From Rostrohypoxylon terebratum (taxonomy: Eukaryota > Ascomycota > Sordariomycetes > Xylariales > Hypoxylaceae): a DNA stretch of 64,000 nt. Positions 23,337-34,382 of this stretch are shown here, one piece after another. The stretch covers positions 682,001 to 746,000 of the forward strand of contig MU385856.1 in NCBI GenBank assembly GCA_022497145.1, read 5' to 3'. Position 1 is the first letter of the stretch; every line of letters starts with the position of its first letter. The notes under the pieces were generated by a model. The model worked only from the letters and a program-made list of their open reading frames with translations. It searched no databases and was not told the DNA's origin. A program made the translations under genes and the position numbers.

Positions 23337-25045
23337 ATGTTTCCACAAGGGACAGGTAGGCGGTGCTTAGGCGGTCGCAGCGGTCTGCGCCGGGCTGTAG
23401 CAGCTGGCTCAGAGCTTGCAACATTGGTAGGAGGTCTAGGCTTGAGCGCAAGTTTTACCCGTCAGGAACCAGCCAAAGTAGCCAAAGTAGCCAAATCGAT
23501 CAGACGAGCACAACCAGCATATCCAGCACAACCAGCATATCCAGCACAACCAGCATATCCAGCACAACCAGCATATCCAGCACAACCAGCATATCCAGCA
23601 CAACCAGCTCCAGCTTTGTGTAAGCCTTATTGGACACATAAACCAATCCCTTCACAACCACGTCGCATATTTCACACTTCTTCACCACAGTCCCAATCCA
23701 TTCCCGTCTCTTCTCTTACTTCTCTCACACATCCATCCTACTTCCTTCTCAGACAACACCAACGTTCCTTTCCAATAATGGCCGCGCTCACCCAGACACG
23801 AAGCCATAGTGGCCACAAGCATGGCCATACTCACCATCACGATAATGTTTATTTAACTTCGCAAAATAAGAATGATGCCGGAGTACGCATTACTCGAATT
23901 GGTCTATATTCCAACCTAGGTATGGCAATTGCGAAAGGAGTTGGTGGTTACGTATTCGGTTCCAAAGCAATGGTAGCAGATGCAATCCACAGCTTGACTG
24001 ATCTCGCTTCCGACGTCCTGACACTAGCAACCATCTCATGGAGTTTGAAACCACCGACCGACAAATTTCCAGCTGGCTTTGGAAAGATCGAGAGTTTGGG
24101 ATCGTTGGGCGTGTCGAGCATGCTCCTCTTCGGCGGTATCTGGATGGGCTACGGTAGTCTCCTAACACTCTACGGACAATTCTTCCTCGACCCTGCTGTG
24201 GCAGCAGAGTTAATGACACATGCCCACGGTCACAGCCACGGTCACGATCACGGTGTGGTTCCAAGCCTTCACGCTGCATGGCTAGCTGCTGGTACAGTTG
24301 CCGTCAAGGAATGGTTATATCATGCTAGTAAGTTCTTTCAATTATGTTGCTCCTAGGTTTATAAATATAAATGTACTATGGAGGTTAAGGAGGTTAACAA
24401 CATATTTTCACAACAGCCATGAAAGTTGCCCGCGAACGTAAATCTTCCGTCCTTTCGTCGAATGCGATCCACCATCGAGTCGACAGTCTTACTGGAATTG
24501 TAACACTGGGAGCAATCCTCGGCGCCAACTTTTTCACGAATGCAGGCTGGCTAGATCCTGTTGGAAGTCTAATCATCTCCATGATGGTAGTGAAAGCTGG
24601 TACTGAAAACACAATCTCCGCCCTTTTCGAACTCGCAGACCGAAGCATCGACGACGAGGTGAAGACTTCAGTGCAGAAACAGGCCCGAGAAGCTTTCAAG
24701 ACGATAGCAGGCGGATCAGAAATCGAACTAAGAGATGTCACTGGTGTCAAATCAGGACAAAACTATCTAGTGGATCTCGAGGTAGCTTTGCCAAAGGAAT
24801 GGGCCATGGAAGCACTCAGCAACGCTGAACACCAAATCCGAGAACGAGTTGGTAGCAAGGTTCGTGGTGTTCGCCGAGTGCGCGTCCGATTTATATCCAA
24901 GGATGTCACCGTTGAGAAATTCGACGAATTTATCCCTGGTGATGTTAGCCCTCGATCGAGCCCAGAGCCCGAAGATGACGAAAACAACCACAATCACGAC
25001 CACGACCATCACCACAACGGCAATGGGAATCATAAATCGAAATGA
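23337..25045 (+). CDS. MMT1: Mitochondrial cation-efflux (CDF) transporter, MMT type
   Basis: Cation diffusion facilitator resembling yeast Mmt1/Mmt2, which move iron or other divalent metal across the inner mitochondrial membrane. Exons are 23337-24327 and 24417-25045, joined at codon-phase 1 across an 89 nt intron (GTAAGT, branch-like GTTAAC, CAACAG), giving 539 residues. The CDF metal-site helices are seen as ADAIHSLTDLASD and SSNAIHHRVDS, with membrane segments around both. Histidine clusters lie at the mature N-terminus (SGHKHGHTHHHD), in a loop (HAHGHSHGHDHG) and at the C-terminus. A long basic leader ending near RSFPIM fits a targeting peptide. The leader contains five tandem YPAQPA units. 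Metal specificity cannot be told from sequence. Confidence 0.9.
23508..23608 (+). repeat. MMT1: 18 bp tandem repeat inside the MMT leader
   Basis: Five full copies plus a partial one of an 18 bp unit (ATATCCAGCACAACCAGC) encode YPAQPA repeats at about residues 62-91. The copies look identical, so expansion is recent or actively homogenised. Because 18 is a multiple of three, frames on both strands stay open across it, which creates spurious open frames. Confidence 0.9.
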
Positions 25046-25904
25046 GTCGGTTTCAGGAAAAAAGACATGGTTACCTTTTGGCGTTAAGGCGTTGGTTCAA
25101 GCCCCGGCGGACTTGGATGGTCAGCACACTCATGATACCAAAAACTACACTGGGGAAGTTCAAAAATCACGACGATGCTCTGATAGAGCTTAGATGTACC
25201 ATATTTTTCGACAAGCATTGGCGGACGCACGGTATTCGGAAAGACTTTTGCATTTGATTCTCTCTAGAGATAGCATGTGCGGGCGGAAGGACATAGCAAT
25301 GCGATGAGAAAGGGTTAGTCCCGTGGGCGAGCAACTCCGTACGAATCTTTGATGAGATAGTCTGGGAGGATCCCGACCATTTCAACTGCTTTTACCTGTT
25401 TGGAATTAGCAAGAGCCTCGAGCAATGCATACGGATTGAAGATCTAGTAAATATGCGAGTTCGGAGGTGGCTAAACGTGGCATATCGTGATAAATCGTTA
25501 CACACTCAGGCCTCGGCGCTATAGGATGTATAGGCGCTTCAATGTTTTCGATGTTCTAGTAAATGTTCTAGATGTTCTAGAGCTTATCGATTTCCATGAT
25601 TGGCGCGGATGACGTTTAGCCTAAATTGATAGGGGCACGCATTGCCCCGCCATGCATACCGAGATCTGAGTCTCTAATGTCATAGCATTCGTAAATCTTG
25701 CATCAACAGCTCCGATCACTTCAGCAAATAAATCTGAGGGACTTTTATTAGTAGCTCGTGTTTCATGCTAGGAAAGTTCCTCTGCCTTGAAATTTCTGTC
25801 TAATTATGTCCGGATTTTAAATCATAGAGTTCACATTGGTCTAAGTCTTTTCTTGCCCCTGAATCGAAAGTTGTGCCTTATTGCTGCCAGTTACTTGAGT
25901 CAGT
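25046..25904. other. Intergenic, MMT to xylulokinase
   Basis: It contains the 3' flank of the transporter and the 5' region of xylulokinase. No gene was recognised. Confidence 0.5.
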
Positions 25905-27749
25905 ATGAGCGGTGGACCATTATACCTTGGGTTCGATCTTTCGACCCAGCAATTAAAGGGCAAGTTAGCTCCGTCGATAATTGGTCGTTGGTCACGTAGA
26001 CGCTTTGGCTAATTCCTCATGCACTTACAGCCATTGTGATTGCTTCAGACCTCAAGGTTATTTCCGAAGCTAAAGTCGACTTCGATGCCGATTATGCTAC
26101 CAAATATAAGGTCACAAAAGGAGTACAAACAAACGAGGATGAGGGCGAAGTCTACCAACCCGTGGCCATGTGGGTTGAGGCCGTAGATCTTGTGTTAACA
26201 CGTTTAAAGGAAAAGGGATGTCCTGTGGAGCATATAAGAGGTATTAGCGGCTCTGGTCAACAGCATTCGAGCGTTTACTGGAACGAAAGCGCCGAGTCTA
26301 CCTTGAAGAAACTCGATGGTGGGAAGACATTGCTCGATCAACTGTCTAATGCGTTTGCCTACGAGTTTGCGCCGAATTGGCAGGACCACAGCACGCAGAC
26401 GGAGTGCGACCACTTCGATGCTCATCTGGGCTCGAAACAGAAGTTGGCCGATGCTACGGGAAGCGCCGCTCATCATGTATGTTGCCTCATGCTCTCACCG
26501 ACATAGAATGTGAACGCGGGTAGCTAACAGAACACAGCGGTTCACCGGCACTCAGATTTTGAGAATGCGAATAAGGCGGCCCGAGGTCTACAGCAAAACA
26601 GCTCGCATCTCGCTCGCATCCTCATTTTTGGCTTCCATTTTCCTTGGTGCGATCGCGCCTATAGATATAAGCGATGTCACAGGCATGAACCTATGGGATA
26701 TTGCCGGCGAGAAATGGAACGAGTCGCTCCTAGAACTGACCGCAACCAAGGAAGGTGTTCCAGAGTTGCGCAAAAAATTAGGCGATGTGCCACTGGACGG
26801 CGGTGGCAGCTTGGGTGGCATCTCGTCGTACTTTGTGCAACGCTACAGGTTCAGCCCCGAATGTCAAATTGCCCCCTTTACAGGCGACAACCCAGCGACG
26901 ATTCTCTCGTTACCTCTGCGACCTCTCGATGCCATCGTCTCTCTCGGCACCTCAAGCACGTTTCTCATGAACACGCCGAGTTACAAGCCAGATCCCTCGT
27001 ACCACTTCATGAACCACCCCACGACCAAGGGGCACTTCATGTTCATGCTATGCTACAAGAACGGCGGCCTCGCGCGCGAAAAAGTGCGCGACAAGCTCCC
27101 GAAGCCGTCGGGCCCCGACCCGTGGGCCAACTTCAACAAGGCGGTTCTCGAGACGCCGCCCCTAGACGTGCGCAATGACGGCGACAAGGCGAAGCTCGGG
27201 CTGTACTTCCCGCTGCCCGAGATCGTGCCCAATATCAAAGCCGGGACTTGGCGGTACACGTGCAAGGCCGCGGACGGGGCGGAGCTTCGGGAGACGGGCG
27301 ATTGGGGCGCGGAGGCCGACGCGAGGATCATCGTGGAGTCGCAGGCGCTGTCGATGCGGCTGCGGTCGCAGAAGCTGGTGTCGTCGCCGAACGACCGGCT
27401 GCACCTGCCCGCGCAGCCGCGCCGCATATACCTGGTCGGCGGGGGCTCGCTCAACCCCGCCATCGCGCGCGTCGTCGGCGACGTGCTGGGAGGCGCCGAT
27501 GGCGTGTATAAGCTCGACGTCGGCGGCAACGCGTGCGCGCTCGGCGGCGCGTACAAGGCGCTCTGGGCGCTCGAGCGCCGCGACCGCGACGAGAGCTTCG
27601 ACGACCTCATCGGGAAGAGGTGGTCCGAGGAGGGCGCCATACAGAAGGTGGATGAGGGGTTTAGGGATGGCGTGTTCCAGAGGTACGGGAGCGTGCTGGG
27701 GGCGTTTGAGGAGATGGAGAGGAGGATCTTGGAGGTTGCGCATAATTAG
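25905..27749 (+). CDS. XKS1: D-xylulokinase
   Basis: FGGY-family kinase that phosphorylates D-xylulose to xylulose 5-phosphate, linking xylose and arabinitol catabolism to the pentose phosphate pathway in the cytosol. Exons are 25905-25959, 26031-26476 and 26538-27749, giving 570 residues, close to yeast Xks1 size. The first exon supplies LYLGFDLSTQQLK, the family's N-terminal phosphate-binding strand. GISGSGQQHSSVYW and GGGSLNPAIARV plus GGNACALGGAYKA are typical later motifs. The first intron can only be removed with a GC donor (G|GCAAGT...CACTTACAG); no GT donor keeps the frame. The second intron is ordinary GT-AG. The final third is markedly GC-rich compared with the first part, with long spurious open frames on both strands. 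Confidence 0.95.
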
Positions 27750-28001
27750 GTGGGCAAGTAGGAGGTAGGAGAGCGAGATTAAGAACATGAAAATGAGAAG
27801 GAGTGGGGAATGTGATTTGAAGAGCTACCTACACTATAGAGAAGAGCATGTGAGGATCCCATTTGGAGAGTAGGAGAGAGAATAGGAGACGAGGTAGGAG
27901 TAGAATTAGAAATAGATTGTGTTGCTTACTGCTTACATAGCTAACTAATCCGTTAATGCAACATCAAAAACTTCTTGCGTCGCCATGTCGGCTCAAAGGA
28001 G

Positions 28002-28107
28002 GGTCCCATAGCTCAGTTGGTTAGAGCGTCGTACTAATATCTTCTTATGACCAATAGGAAATATTAAGTAAATGCGAAGGCCGAGAGTTCAAGCCTCTCT
28101 GGGACCA
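28002..28107 (+). tRNA. tRNA-Ile (anticodon AAT) with a 32 nt intron
   Basis: The cloverleaf folds completely. The acceptor GGTCCCA pairs with TGGGACC. D stem GCTC/GAGC, anticodon stem TCGTA/TGCGA and T stem GAGAG/CTCTC (loop TTCAAGC) all close, with discriminator A at 28107. The anticodon AAT is at 28036-28038. The intron, about 28040-28071, sits at the usual place one base 3' of the anticodon. The spliced product is 74 nt before CCA addition. Confidence 0.96.
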
Positions 28108-28111
28108 TTAA

Positions 28112-28117
28112 TTTTTT
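28112..28117 (+). terminator. RNA polymerase III T-run terminator of tRNA-Ile
   Basis: A run of six T residues starts 5 bp after the tRNA discriminator base, as expected for Pol III termination. Confidence 0.8.
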
Positions 28118-28772
28118 CCCTTTTCTTTTGCCTTTTCTGTGGTTGCTGGGTTGAAGTCACTTTTTTTATTTAGGCTTTGCTAAAGATTTTTTTTCTCATT
28201 CTATTCAGTAATATGTGATTGCTAGATTTTTAGGGTTGGAAGCTGTGCCTACTAATCAAGTTAGTAGGAGTTCCTTTGTCAAACTCTTCTTAGGTAATTC
28301 AAGACAATGCATACGTAACGCGATAATTAGCCGTAGAGTTCCAAATTGCGCATTGTTTCTCCGTGAGATGAGTTAGGAATGAAGATTTTGGAAGGTTGCT
28401 TGTGTTTGAATCTCACCTAATAATAGAGATTCATAAAAGCTTGGAAACACCATTATACGTCATCAATCAGTTACTACCTACCAGGTAGTTATGTTGCCAC
28501 GGAGTAACTAAGCAATTGAGTTCTGTCGAGCATTGAGCTAAGGGCAGGCAACTCACCTCGAGGCTAGTGCCAAAGTTGTCACTGTTATCAATTATGAATA
28601 ATATCTGCCAATTGGTATAAGATTATTTACATTGTGTTGGTAGACAGCATCGAGGAATACCAGTATTATTCATCAGGATGATTTTAGGACCGATTTCCTA
28701 TTTAGACTGCTTGGTCTTCTGCACAATTCTCACACCGCAACTGATAATCCATGTTGGTTTATTTCAGACGGT
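28118..28772. other. Intergenic, tRNA to hydrolase
   Basis: AT-rich sequence with no recognised gene. Confidence 0.5.
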
Positions 28773-30082
28773 ATGGGTGGTTCTGAAGTGTCTCCCGTTT
28801 TTGTGTAAGTTCTCAATTGTGGCTGGCGAGCTAGGTGTTACGTGAAATAGCATAATACAGCTAATTCATGAATACAACTATAGTGTTAAAACTTCCCTAC
28901 AGTTTTATTCATGAGCGCTTCCTCGTTCGGTCCGACAGACAATCACCTTTCGTACAAAAAGCAACTCCATTCGAGGATTTTGTAATCCGTTGCGTCCGTT
29001 ATGCCTTCACAAACATACCTCCTAAGGTTGGGAGGGTATTCTTCTCCAAGCCCGTGGCCCTTCCATTTTTGAAATTTCGAATCCTGCGCCATGGCTATTT
29101 GAGAACTCCCATTCACTGGAACGAATATAAAGATGTGCGGAATTATCCCCACTATGATAACCTGAATGCCGCCAGACGTACGCTAATATTGAATCCGGAT
29201 TTATAGAAACGCTTCGAAGGAATCTGGATTATCAAAGATCCGATGAAGAAACCCGACATTTGTGTATTCTATGCTCATGGTATGCGAATAATTGTTCCCG
29301 GACAGAAGTTGGCGGTGGCTGACAATAATTTAGGAGGCGGTTTTTCTATGGGCTCGGCGTACTTCTACCTTGAGTTTCTGCTCACATGGATAAACCTTCT
29401 AGGCAACAGCGGGTACCAAAATCCGGCCATCTTTGCCTTGGATTACACACTGGTCCCCGACGCAAGCTTCCCGACGCAATTAGAGGAAACAATTGCTGCC
29501 TATGAACATGTGCTTTCGGCCGTGGGAGATCCTAACAAGATTTGTGTCAGCGGAGATTCTGCAGGGGCCACTATAGTGCTAAGTTTGCTACTTCATCTAG
29601 CCAATATAAGCCGCCGTCTCGAAAAGATGGGCAGTATCGGAGCCTGGCGCTTGGCAAAGCCCGGGATGGCGCTGCTCATTTCGCCCTGGGTACCGCTGGT
29701 TTCTAGCAAGCATCAAAATACCGCAAGCGACTATCTCGATGCCGGAAATTTGCACCAATATGCTCGTCAGTATGCCGGAGAGAATGTTTCCGTCAATGAT
29801 TCGCTCCTGTCTCCGGGCAATTGCCGAGATATTTCCTGGTGGAAAAGAGCGATACCTTCAAAAGGTATCTTCATAGCGTATGGTGCCGAAGAGGTATTTG
29901 CACCTGAAATCGCGGACTTGGTTGGCTTCTTTAAGGCGAATGATATAAAAGTCCACAGTAGGGAAGAGAAGGGGGGCATCCACGCTTGGCCTGTGGCTTG
30001 CCTATTTCTTAGCAGCTCACTAAGTGATAGACAAAAAGGGCTGAAATATTTAGTGGAGGAGATTCGCGAAAATATTGATTAA
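28773..30082 (+). pseudogene. Alpha/beta-hydrolase (esterase/lipase type) with an in-frame TAG
   Basis: Hormone-sensitive-lipase-like hydrolase (abhydrolase_3). Proposed exons are 28773-28804, 28903-29279 and 29334-30082. Splicing out 29280-29333 (GTATGC...TTTAG) restores the oxyanion motif HGGGFSMG. The nucleophile motif GDSAG, an acidic segment (GAEEVFAPE) and the His in GGIHAWP are all present, so the catalytic domain looks whole. However, a TAG at 29204-29206 lies in the same frame between the N-terminal region (ending LNPDL) and KRFEGIWIIKD, which reads as continuous family sequence. Either the gene carries a nonsense mutation, or an unusual intron (for example from GTGCGG at 29134 to TATAG) removes the stop and about 23 residues. 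The first exon is tentative. The substrate is unknown. Confidence 0.65.
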
Positions 30083-32129
30083 ATTGAAATACATAGGTGT
30101 ATGAAACCGCCGCCACTCGGCCTAAGGCGCAATGTCCATTTCCATCCAATGTGAATAGACCCGTGGGTTTCCGTGCCGTTGGACCTACATAATTCTTATG
30201 TCATGTCAGATTAGATCAAGTTATGTCATCACAGACCTCATCAGCAGAAAAGAAACCATAGCGCACGAGCACTCGGCTTCTAAATTGGTGATGCTATTCG
30301 TGGTCTCCGACAAAGCTCTTTGCATAGTTATCATCATTCATGACACGCCAAGGCAAGTTTTCAGCCAAAGCATCCTTGAGACCGCGATGGCATGTTTAAA
30401 CCAAGTCCATTTCAAGATTGTCGATGAGACGGGTTAGAAATGATTGACAAAGTTTGTTTTTCATCAAATCTACCAGTCTCTGAAATCTCCTAGCTATCCG
30501 TCTATCCATTAGAAGAACCCCAAACAACAATACAGCAAGGCTGAGAAAGAGTCATTTACCTTAATTCGAGGGTTGTGCCAGTTTGTCAGCTATGTAGGAC
30601 CTACATAGTAATAGGTAGCCTAGGAAATAGTATGTGAAAGCATGGATCTGATAGGTCAACTTGTTGCGACCAGGTTATGCGTGACAAAATAATCGTCACC
30701 TAGCGTCAATGGAGACACACGTGCTAGATCCGTTTGTGAGAAGATCATCGATATCGAAAATGTCATGCATGAGTCGATGGATTATTTGGGAAGCTACCCA
30801 AATTATGAATGTCCAAAGATGTACGATGCCCACCACGATGTCCACGGTACGGGATGTGGGATGTGGAAAAAAACGGTAGGATTAAGGAAGATTAAAGTGA
30901 CATCTCCCAATGATGATGGGAAGATTGTGTGGGGTATTGACTTTTTTTTTCTAAGATATGGTCTTGATGTGGTCTTGGTGTGGCGGTGCTTGATCGCGAT
31001 TACACGTAGGAATATAAAACCAGTCCGAGGTTCCTTCCCAACCAGCTAGAAAAACGCGCCGAGCTCCAGTCGCCATCCACCCAAACCCAAACATACCTGG
31101 CAATTACGCATAGATCGCACATTCAACCCCACCTTCGCTAAAACACCTTAAAACTGTTTTATGCTTCCAAGCTTTCCCAGCTTTATCTTATTATTCGACG
31201 TTCAACGCCGTCCACAAAATCCCCAACTACGTACACTAGCACCTGGCGGATATCTACGCAGCTACAGCTACGGTTCACAACCAAACGTTGGAACTGTTTT
31301 TTTTTGGGGGGGGGGTTGAATTGAACAGCTGCAATTCAATAACCAACTCTACACACATCCATAAGCCAACGGCTTGATCCAATCACGTCGCTTGTGCTTG
31401 ATCGCAGCTTGGGGGCTTGTATCCACCTGACTCATACAGTGGGCGCATATCCGATATCCCATCCACATTCACCATTCATGCACTTTATGCAAATTGCACG
31501 GTACAGTTCCATTCGATCCGTGGGATTGTACGGCACTACGAGTACAAGCAACTGCTACTTATACAAGCAACAATTTGAACAACATCTGAAGTGAACAATA
31601 GCTACATAGTGTAAAGCCTTGTCGGTGCTGTTGTCATCTCTCAGTCCTACCTAGGCACATCGTGCGGTAAGACTGTTTACCTACCTAGGTCAGGTAGACA
31701 TTTATACACACCTCACACAGCTACATACACAGCTACACAGCTACACCACTACGGCTACCATTTTCATCCATTGCCATCATTGGTTGCTACCTCCTGCATT
31801 AGTCTAACCTCCCTACCTCCTGCCGTACCTATTTTACCTATTTTACACCGTAGGCACCTACCTAGTCAGATGCCTATTGGCTGCGACTAGATTAAAAGAA
31901 GAGATCATCCTGGTCCTTAGCAACCTCGACCAGCCACACAGCCTGCATAAAAACTACATCTGTCCGAATCGACATACCACAAGAAATCAAACGAACCGAA
32001 AAAAAGAAAAGACAGTACTGCAATAAGGTCTCAAAAGAGCTGCCCCGCCATTCCAGAGCTCCCCAGTTTTTTTTGTTTTTTTTTTACTTGTCAATATCCT
32101 GAGATTTTTTTTTAATTCTACCCGAGACC
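30083..32129. other. Long region upstream of NC2-alpha
   Basis: No gene was recognised. It holds a homopolymer junction at 31297-31315 (nine T then ten G), short repeats of an ACAGCTACA-type unit at 31715-31750, and TACCTAGGT motifs near 31650-31690. T-rich tracts lie just before the NC2-alpha start, so much of it may be promoter and long 5' leader. Confidence 0.5.
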
Positions 32130-33128
32130 ATGTCAACCCAAGAAAGCTCATACGCGCCAAAATCTCCCGACCTTTCTTCCTTTTATTCTAGTTCCTCTGA
32201 TATCCCCCAAAACACCAACGTTCCAGGTGGATATTCCTTTCAAGCCGTACCTGGGGTTGGCGTGGCAGGTGGCTCGGGGGCTTCTTTACGATTCAACCAC
32301 AATCAGCCACAGCCCCACCAGTATAATACATATCAGTCGCCCGCACCGCATCAACAAACACAACCTACTAGTGCTCCCGCATATGGTAACAATACCACCT
32401 TTAACACCTACTCTCATCAAGGCGGTGGACAACAAGGACAAGGACAACAGCAACAAGGAGGAGCACAATACTTCTCTCCCCAGCAACAAACACAGTTCAT
32501 TCAGTCAACGCGATCTTTTTCTTACCAAACCCCGACTGCGCCCGCACCGACACCTACTTCTTATTATCCGCCTTACTCCGAGTCTTCATCGTCGGCCGCT
32601 TACCACCAATTGCAAGCACAGCCTTCTCAACCCTCAACCTCACAACAAACTCACCTAGACGAACAACCTACTCTACTAGATCCGCGGGGTGACATGCCGC
32701 CGCGAAAGATCGCCCCGGCGGCTAAACAGAACGAGATGGAGCCTTCACCCGTCAAGACAAAATTCCCCACGGCGCGCATCAAACGCATAATGCAGGCCGA
32801 CGAAGAAGTGGGCAAGGTCGCCCAGCAGACCCCCATCGCCGTGGGTAAAGCGTTGGAGTTGTTCATGGTGCAACTGGTGCGTAAGAGCGCTGAGGTAGCT
32901 AAAGAGAAAAACTCCAAACGAATCACTGCACCAATGCTCAAACAGGCGGTCGGCTCAGCTACTCAATGGGACTTCCTCCTGGATATCGTGGCGAAGGTGG
33001 GTGAGGAGAAGGAAGGCGGCAAGAGTTCCAGAAGTAAGCCTGATAGTGACAGCGACGAGGAACAGCCAGAAGGACCGGAAGTTAAGAAGAAGGGAAGAGG
33101 TGGACGCAAAAAGAAGTCACCGGTATAA
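32130..33128 (+). CDS. BUR6: NC2-alpha (DRAP1/Bur6), TBP-regulating histone-fold subunit
   Basis: Alpha subunit of negative cofactor 2, which pairs with NC2-beta and binds TBP on promoter DNA, blocking or tuning preinitiation complex formation. This is a single 332-residue exon. The histone fold spans about residues 212-290, starting FPTARIKRIMQADEEVGKV and continuing through KALELFMVQLV, RITAPMLKQAV and WDFLLDIV, an order and spacing typical of Bur6/DRAP1. The first 200 residues are low complexity, rich in Gln, Ser, Pro and Tyr, which is much longer than in yeast. The C-terminus is acidic then basic (KKKGRGGRKKK), a likely nuclear signal. A CHRAC/Dpb-type histone-fold protein is the main alternative, but the fold sequence favours NC2-alpha. 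Confidence 0.9.
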   Translation: MSTQESSYAPKSPDLSSFYSSSSDIPQNTNVPGGYSFQAVPGVGVAGGSGASLRFNHNQPQPHQYNTYQSPAPHQQTQPTSAPAYGNNTTFNTYSHQGGGQQGQGQQQQGGAQYFSPQQQTQFIQSTRSFSYQTPTAPAPTPTSYYPPYSESSSSAAYHQLQAQPSQPSTSQQTHLDEQPTLLDPRGDMPPRKIAPAAKQNEMEPSPVKTKFPTARIKRIMQADEEVGKVAQQTPIAVGKALELFMVQLVRKSAEVAKEKNSKRITAPMLKQAVGSATQWDFLLDIVAKVGEEKEGGKSSRSKPDSDSDEEQPEGPEVKKKGRGGRKKKSPV

Positions 33129-34382
33129 TTGCCTATCCTCTGACCGTTTACTGAGTTCTCTTTCTACGGATTATACGACGGCAACGAGGTCACGATGGAT
33201 GATTTGGGCCGCTGGCGTTACACCTAGGGGTAATATACCGGCGTTGGAGGTTTACGGGGTCACCCCGAATTGCGGTGGCATGAACGGCTTTATGGAGGCT
33301 TGAGAGTGCATTTTTATTCACCGGCTGTAAAAAGAACAAAATTTTTCAGGAATGCAAGCAACTGCGCGACCTATGCTTCGTCATTCGATATGCGATGTGA
33401 TTGTCTCTCAGTGTCTCCTTTCCTTTCCATCCCACGTTTGTACTCATGCATCAACACTTCACCTCTCGTGCGATACTCTCATTACGTCGAGCATTGCCGC
33501 CAATGAACTGTAGTCGATTGTAATATTATACTGGTCTGCCTTATCGGGGTATATATGTTGCTACACCTATGTAAGTTTCTAAACGAGAGGTGCCCGCGGC
33601 GTTCAATATGTAAAAGAATGATTATTGTGTTATCGTAGGATGCTGCTAGTGACGTTAGTGGTTGAATCGAGTGCTACATAGAATGAATTGTGTCACTTGT
33701 TAAGATGCTTCTAGTAAGTAGTTCGAGATTGGCAGGCTACCTATTAATAAGGTTAGCACGGGAGGGAGTTCTCGGTAGATTCGGGAGCTCCTACCAGGTA
33801 GGGAAGGCGAGAGTGTACTGCGTAGAATGTACATGTACTAACTAACCTTGCCTATAATGATAGCTATGCTAATGGGAATAAGCCAATCAAGAGACGGAGC
33901 AAAGGGCTCCAGGGTTTCGTTGCAGCACGCTACGCCTCCTGAACCATAAGTATCTGTACCTGCCAAGAAAGACAGAAAGTGACATTTTACTTGATGAATT
34001 GGTCCGTTAAACGTTTCAATTCGTAGGTACTACTACTACTATTAGGTTCCTACCTTCCCAGGGCTGTAATTTGTAACATACTAACATCCACACACATACT
34101 GCACCTGGCACCTGCTACCTATTGGATTTCTACCTGGTTATTCTCAGTACCTAGATGCGCGCCGCCGCAAATCTTCGGGGCCAACCTACTACCTAAGGTA
34201 GGAAGCTACTTCAACTTCAACTTCGAACACATTTATCCTTCACCGTCGTCCACACCACCCCGCTGTATTCGACAGCCACAGCCATGACAGCTCCTTCTTT
34301 CTCGATTCAGTCGTTTCATGTCGAACATAGGTGAGGCATCGAGCCTCATGATCTCTTTTCCGATTATTAAAGACAGCTCGCT
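33129..34382. other. Intergenic, NC2-alpha to PIK1
   Basis: It contains the NC2-alpha 3' flank and the PIK1 5' region. A TAC triplet run lies near 34027-34041. No extra gene was recognised apart from the short upstream frame at 34284. Confidence 0.5.
34284..34334 (+). other. PIK1: Upstream open reading frame or alternative first exon of PIK1
   Basis: A 16-codon ATG frame ends in TGA 48 bp before the PIK1 start. Its end overlaps a possible donor (CATAG|GTGAGG). Splicing to TTAAAG just upstream of the PIK1 ATG would join it in frame as an alternative N-terminus. Which is used cannot be decided here. Confidence 0.4.

Noticed and set aside
23363..23688. Frames rich in Ser-Thr-Ile or Leu-Val-Val-Leu-Asp repeats
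   Set aside because: They are other-frame readings of the 18 bp repeat in the MMT gene.
25085..25125. B-box-like GGTTCAAGCCCC suggesting a tRNA
   Set aside because: No matching acceptor stem, A box or anticodon arm upstream.
27053..27788. Long open frames on both strands over the xylulokinase 3' half
   Set aside because: They are by-products of high GC and scarce stop codons; only the plus-strand FGGY frame has family motifs.
21326..30082. A sugar or detoxification gene cluster (sirtuin, transporter, xylulokinase, hydrolase)
   Set aside because: The genes belong to unrelated pathways, point in different directions and have ordinary spacing, so nothing supports co-function.
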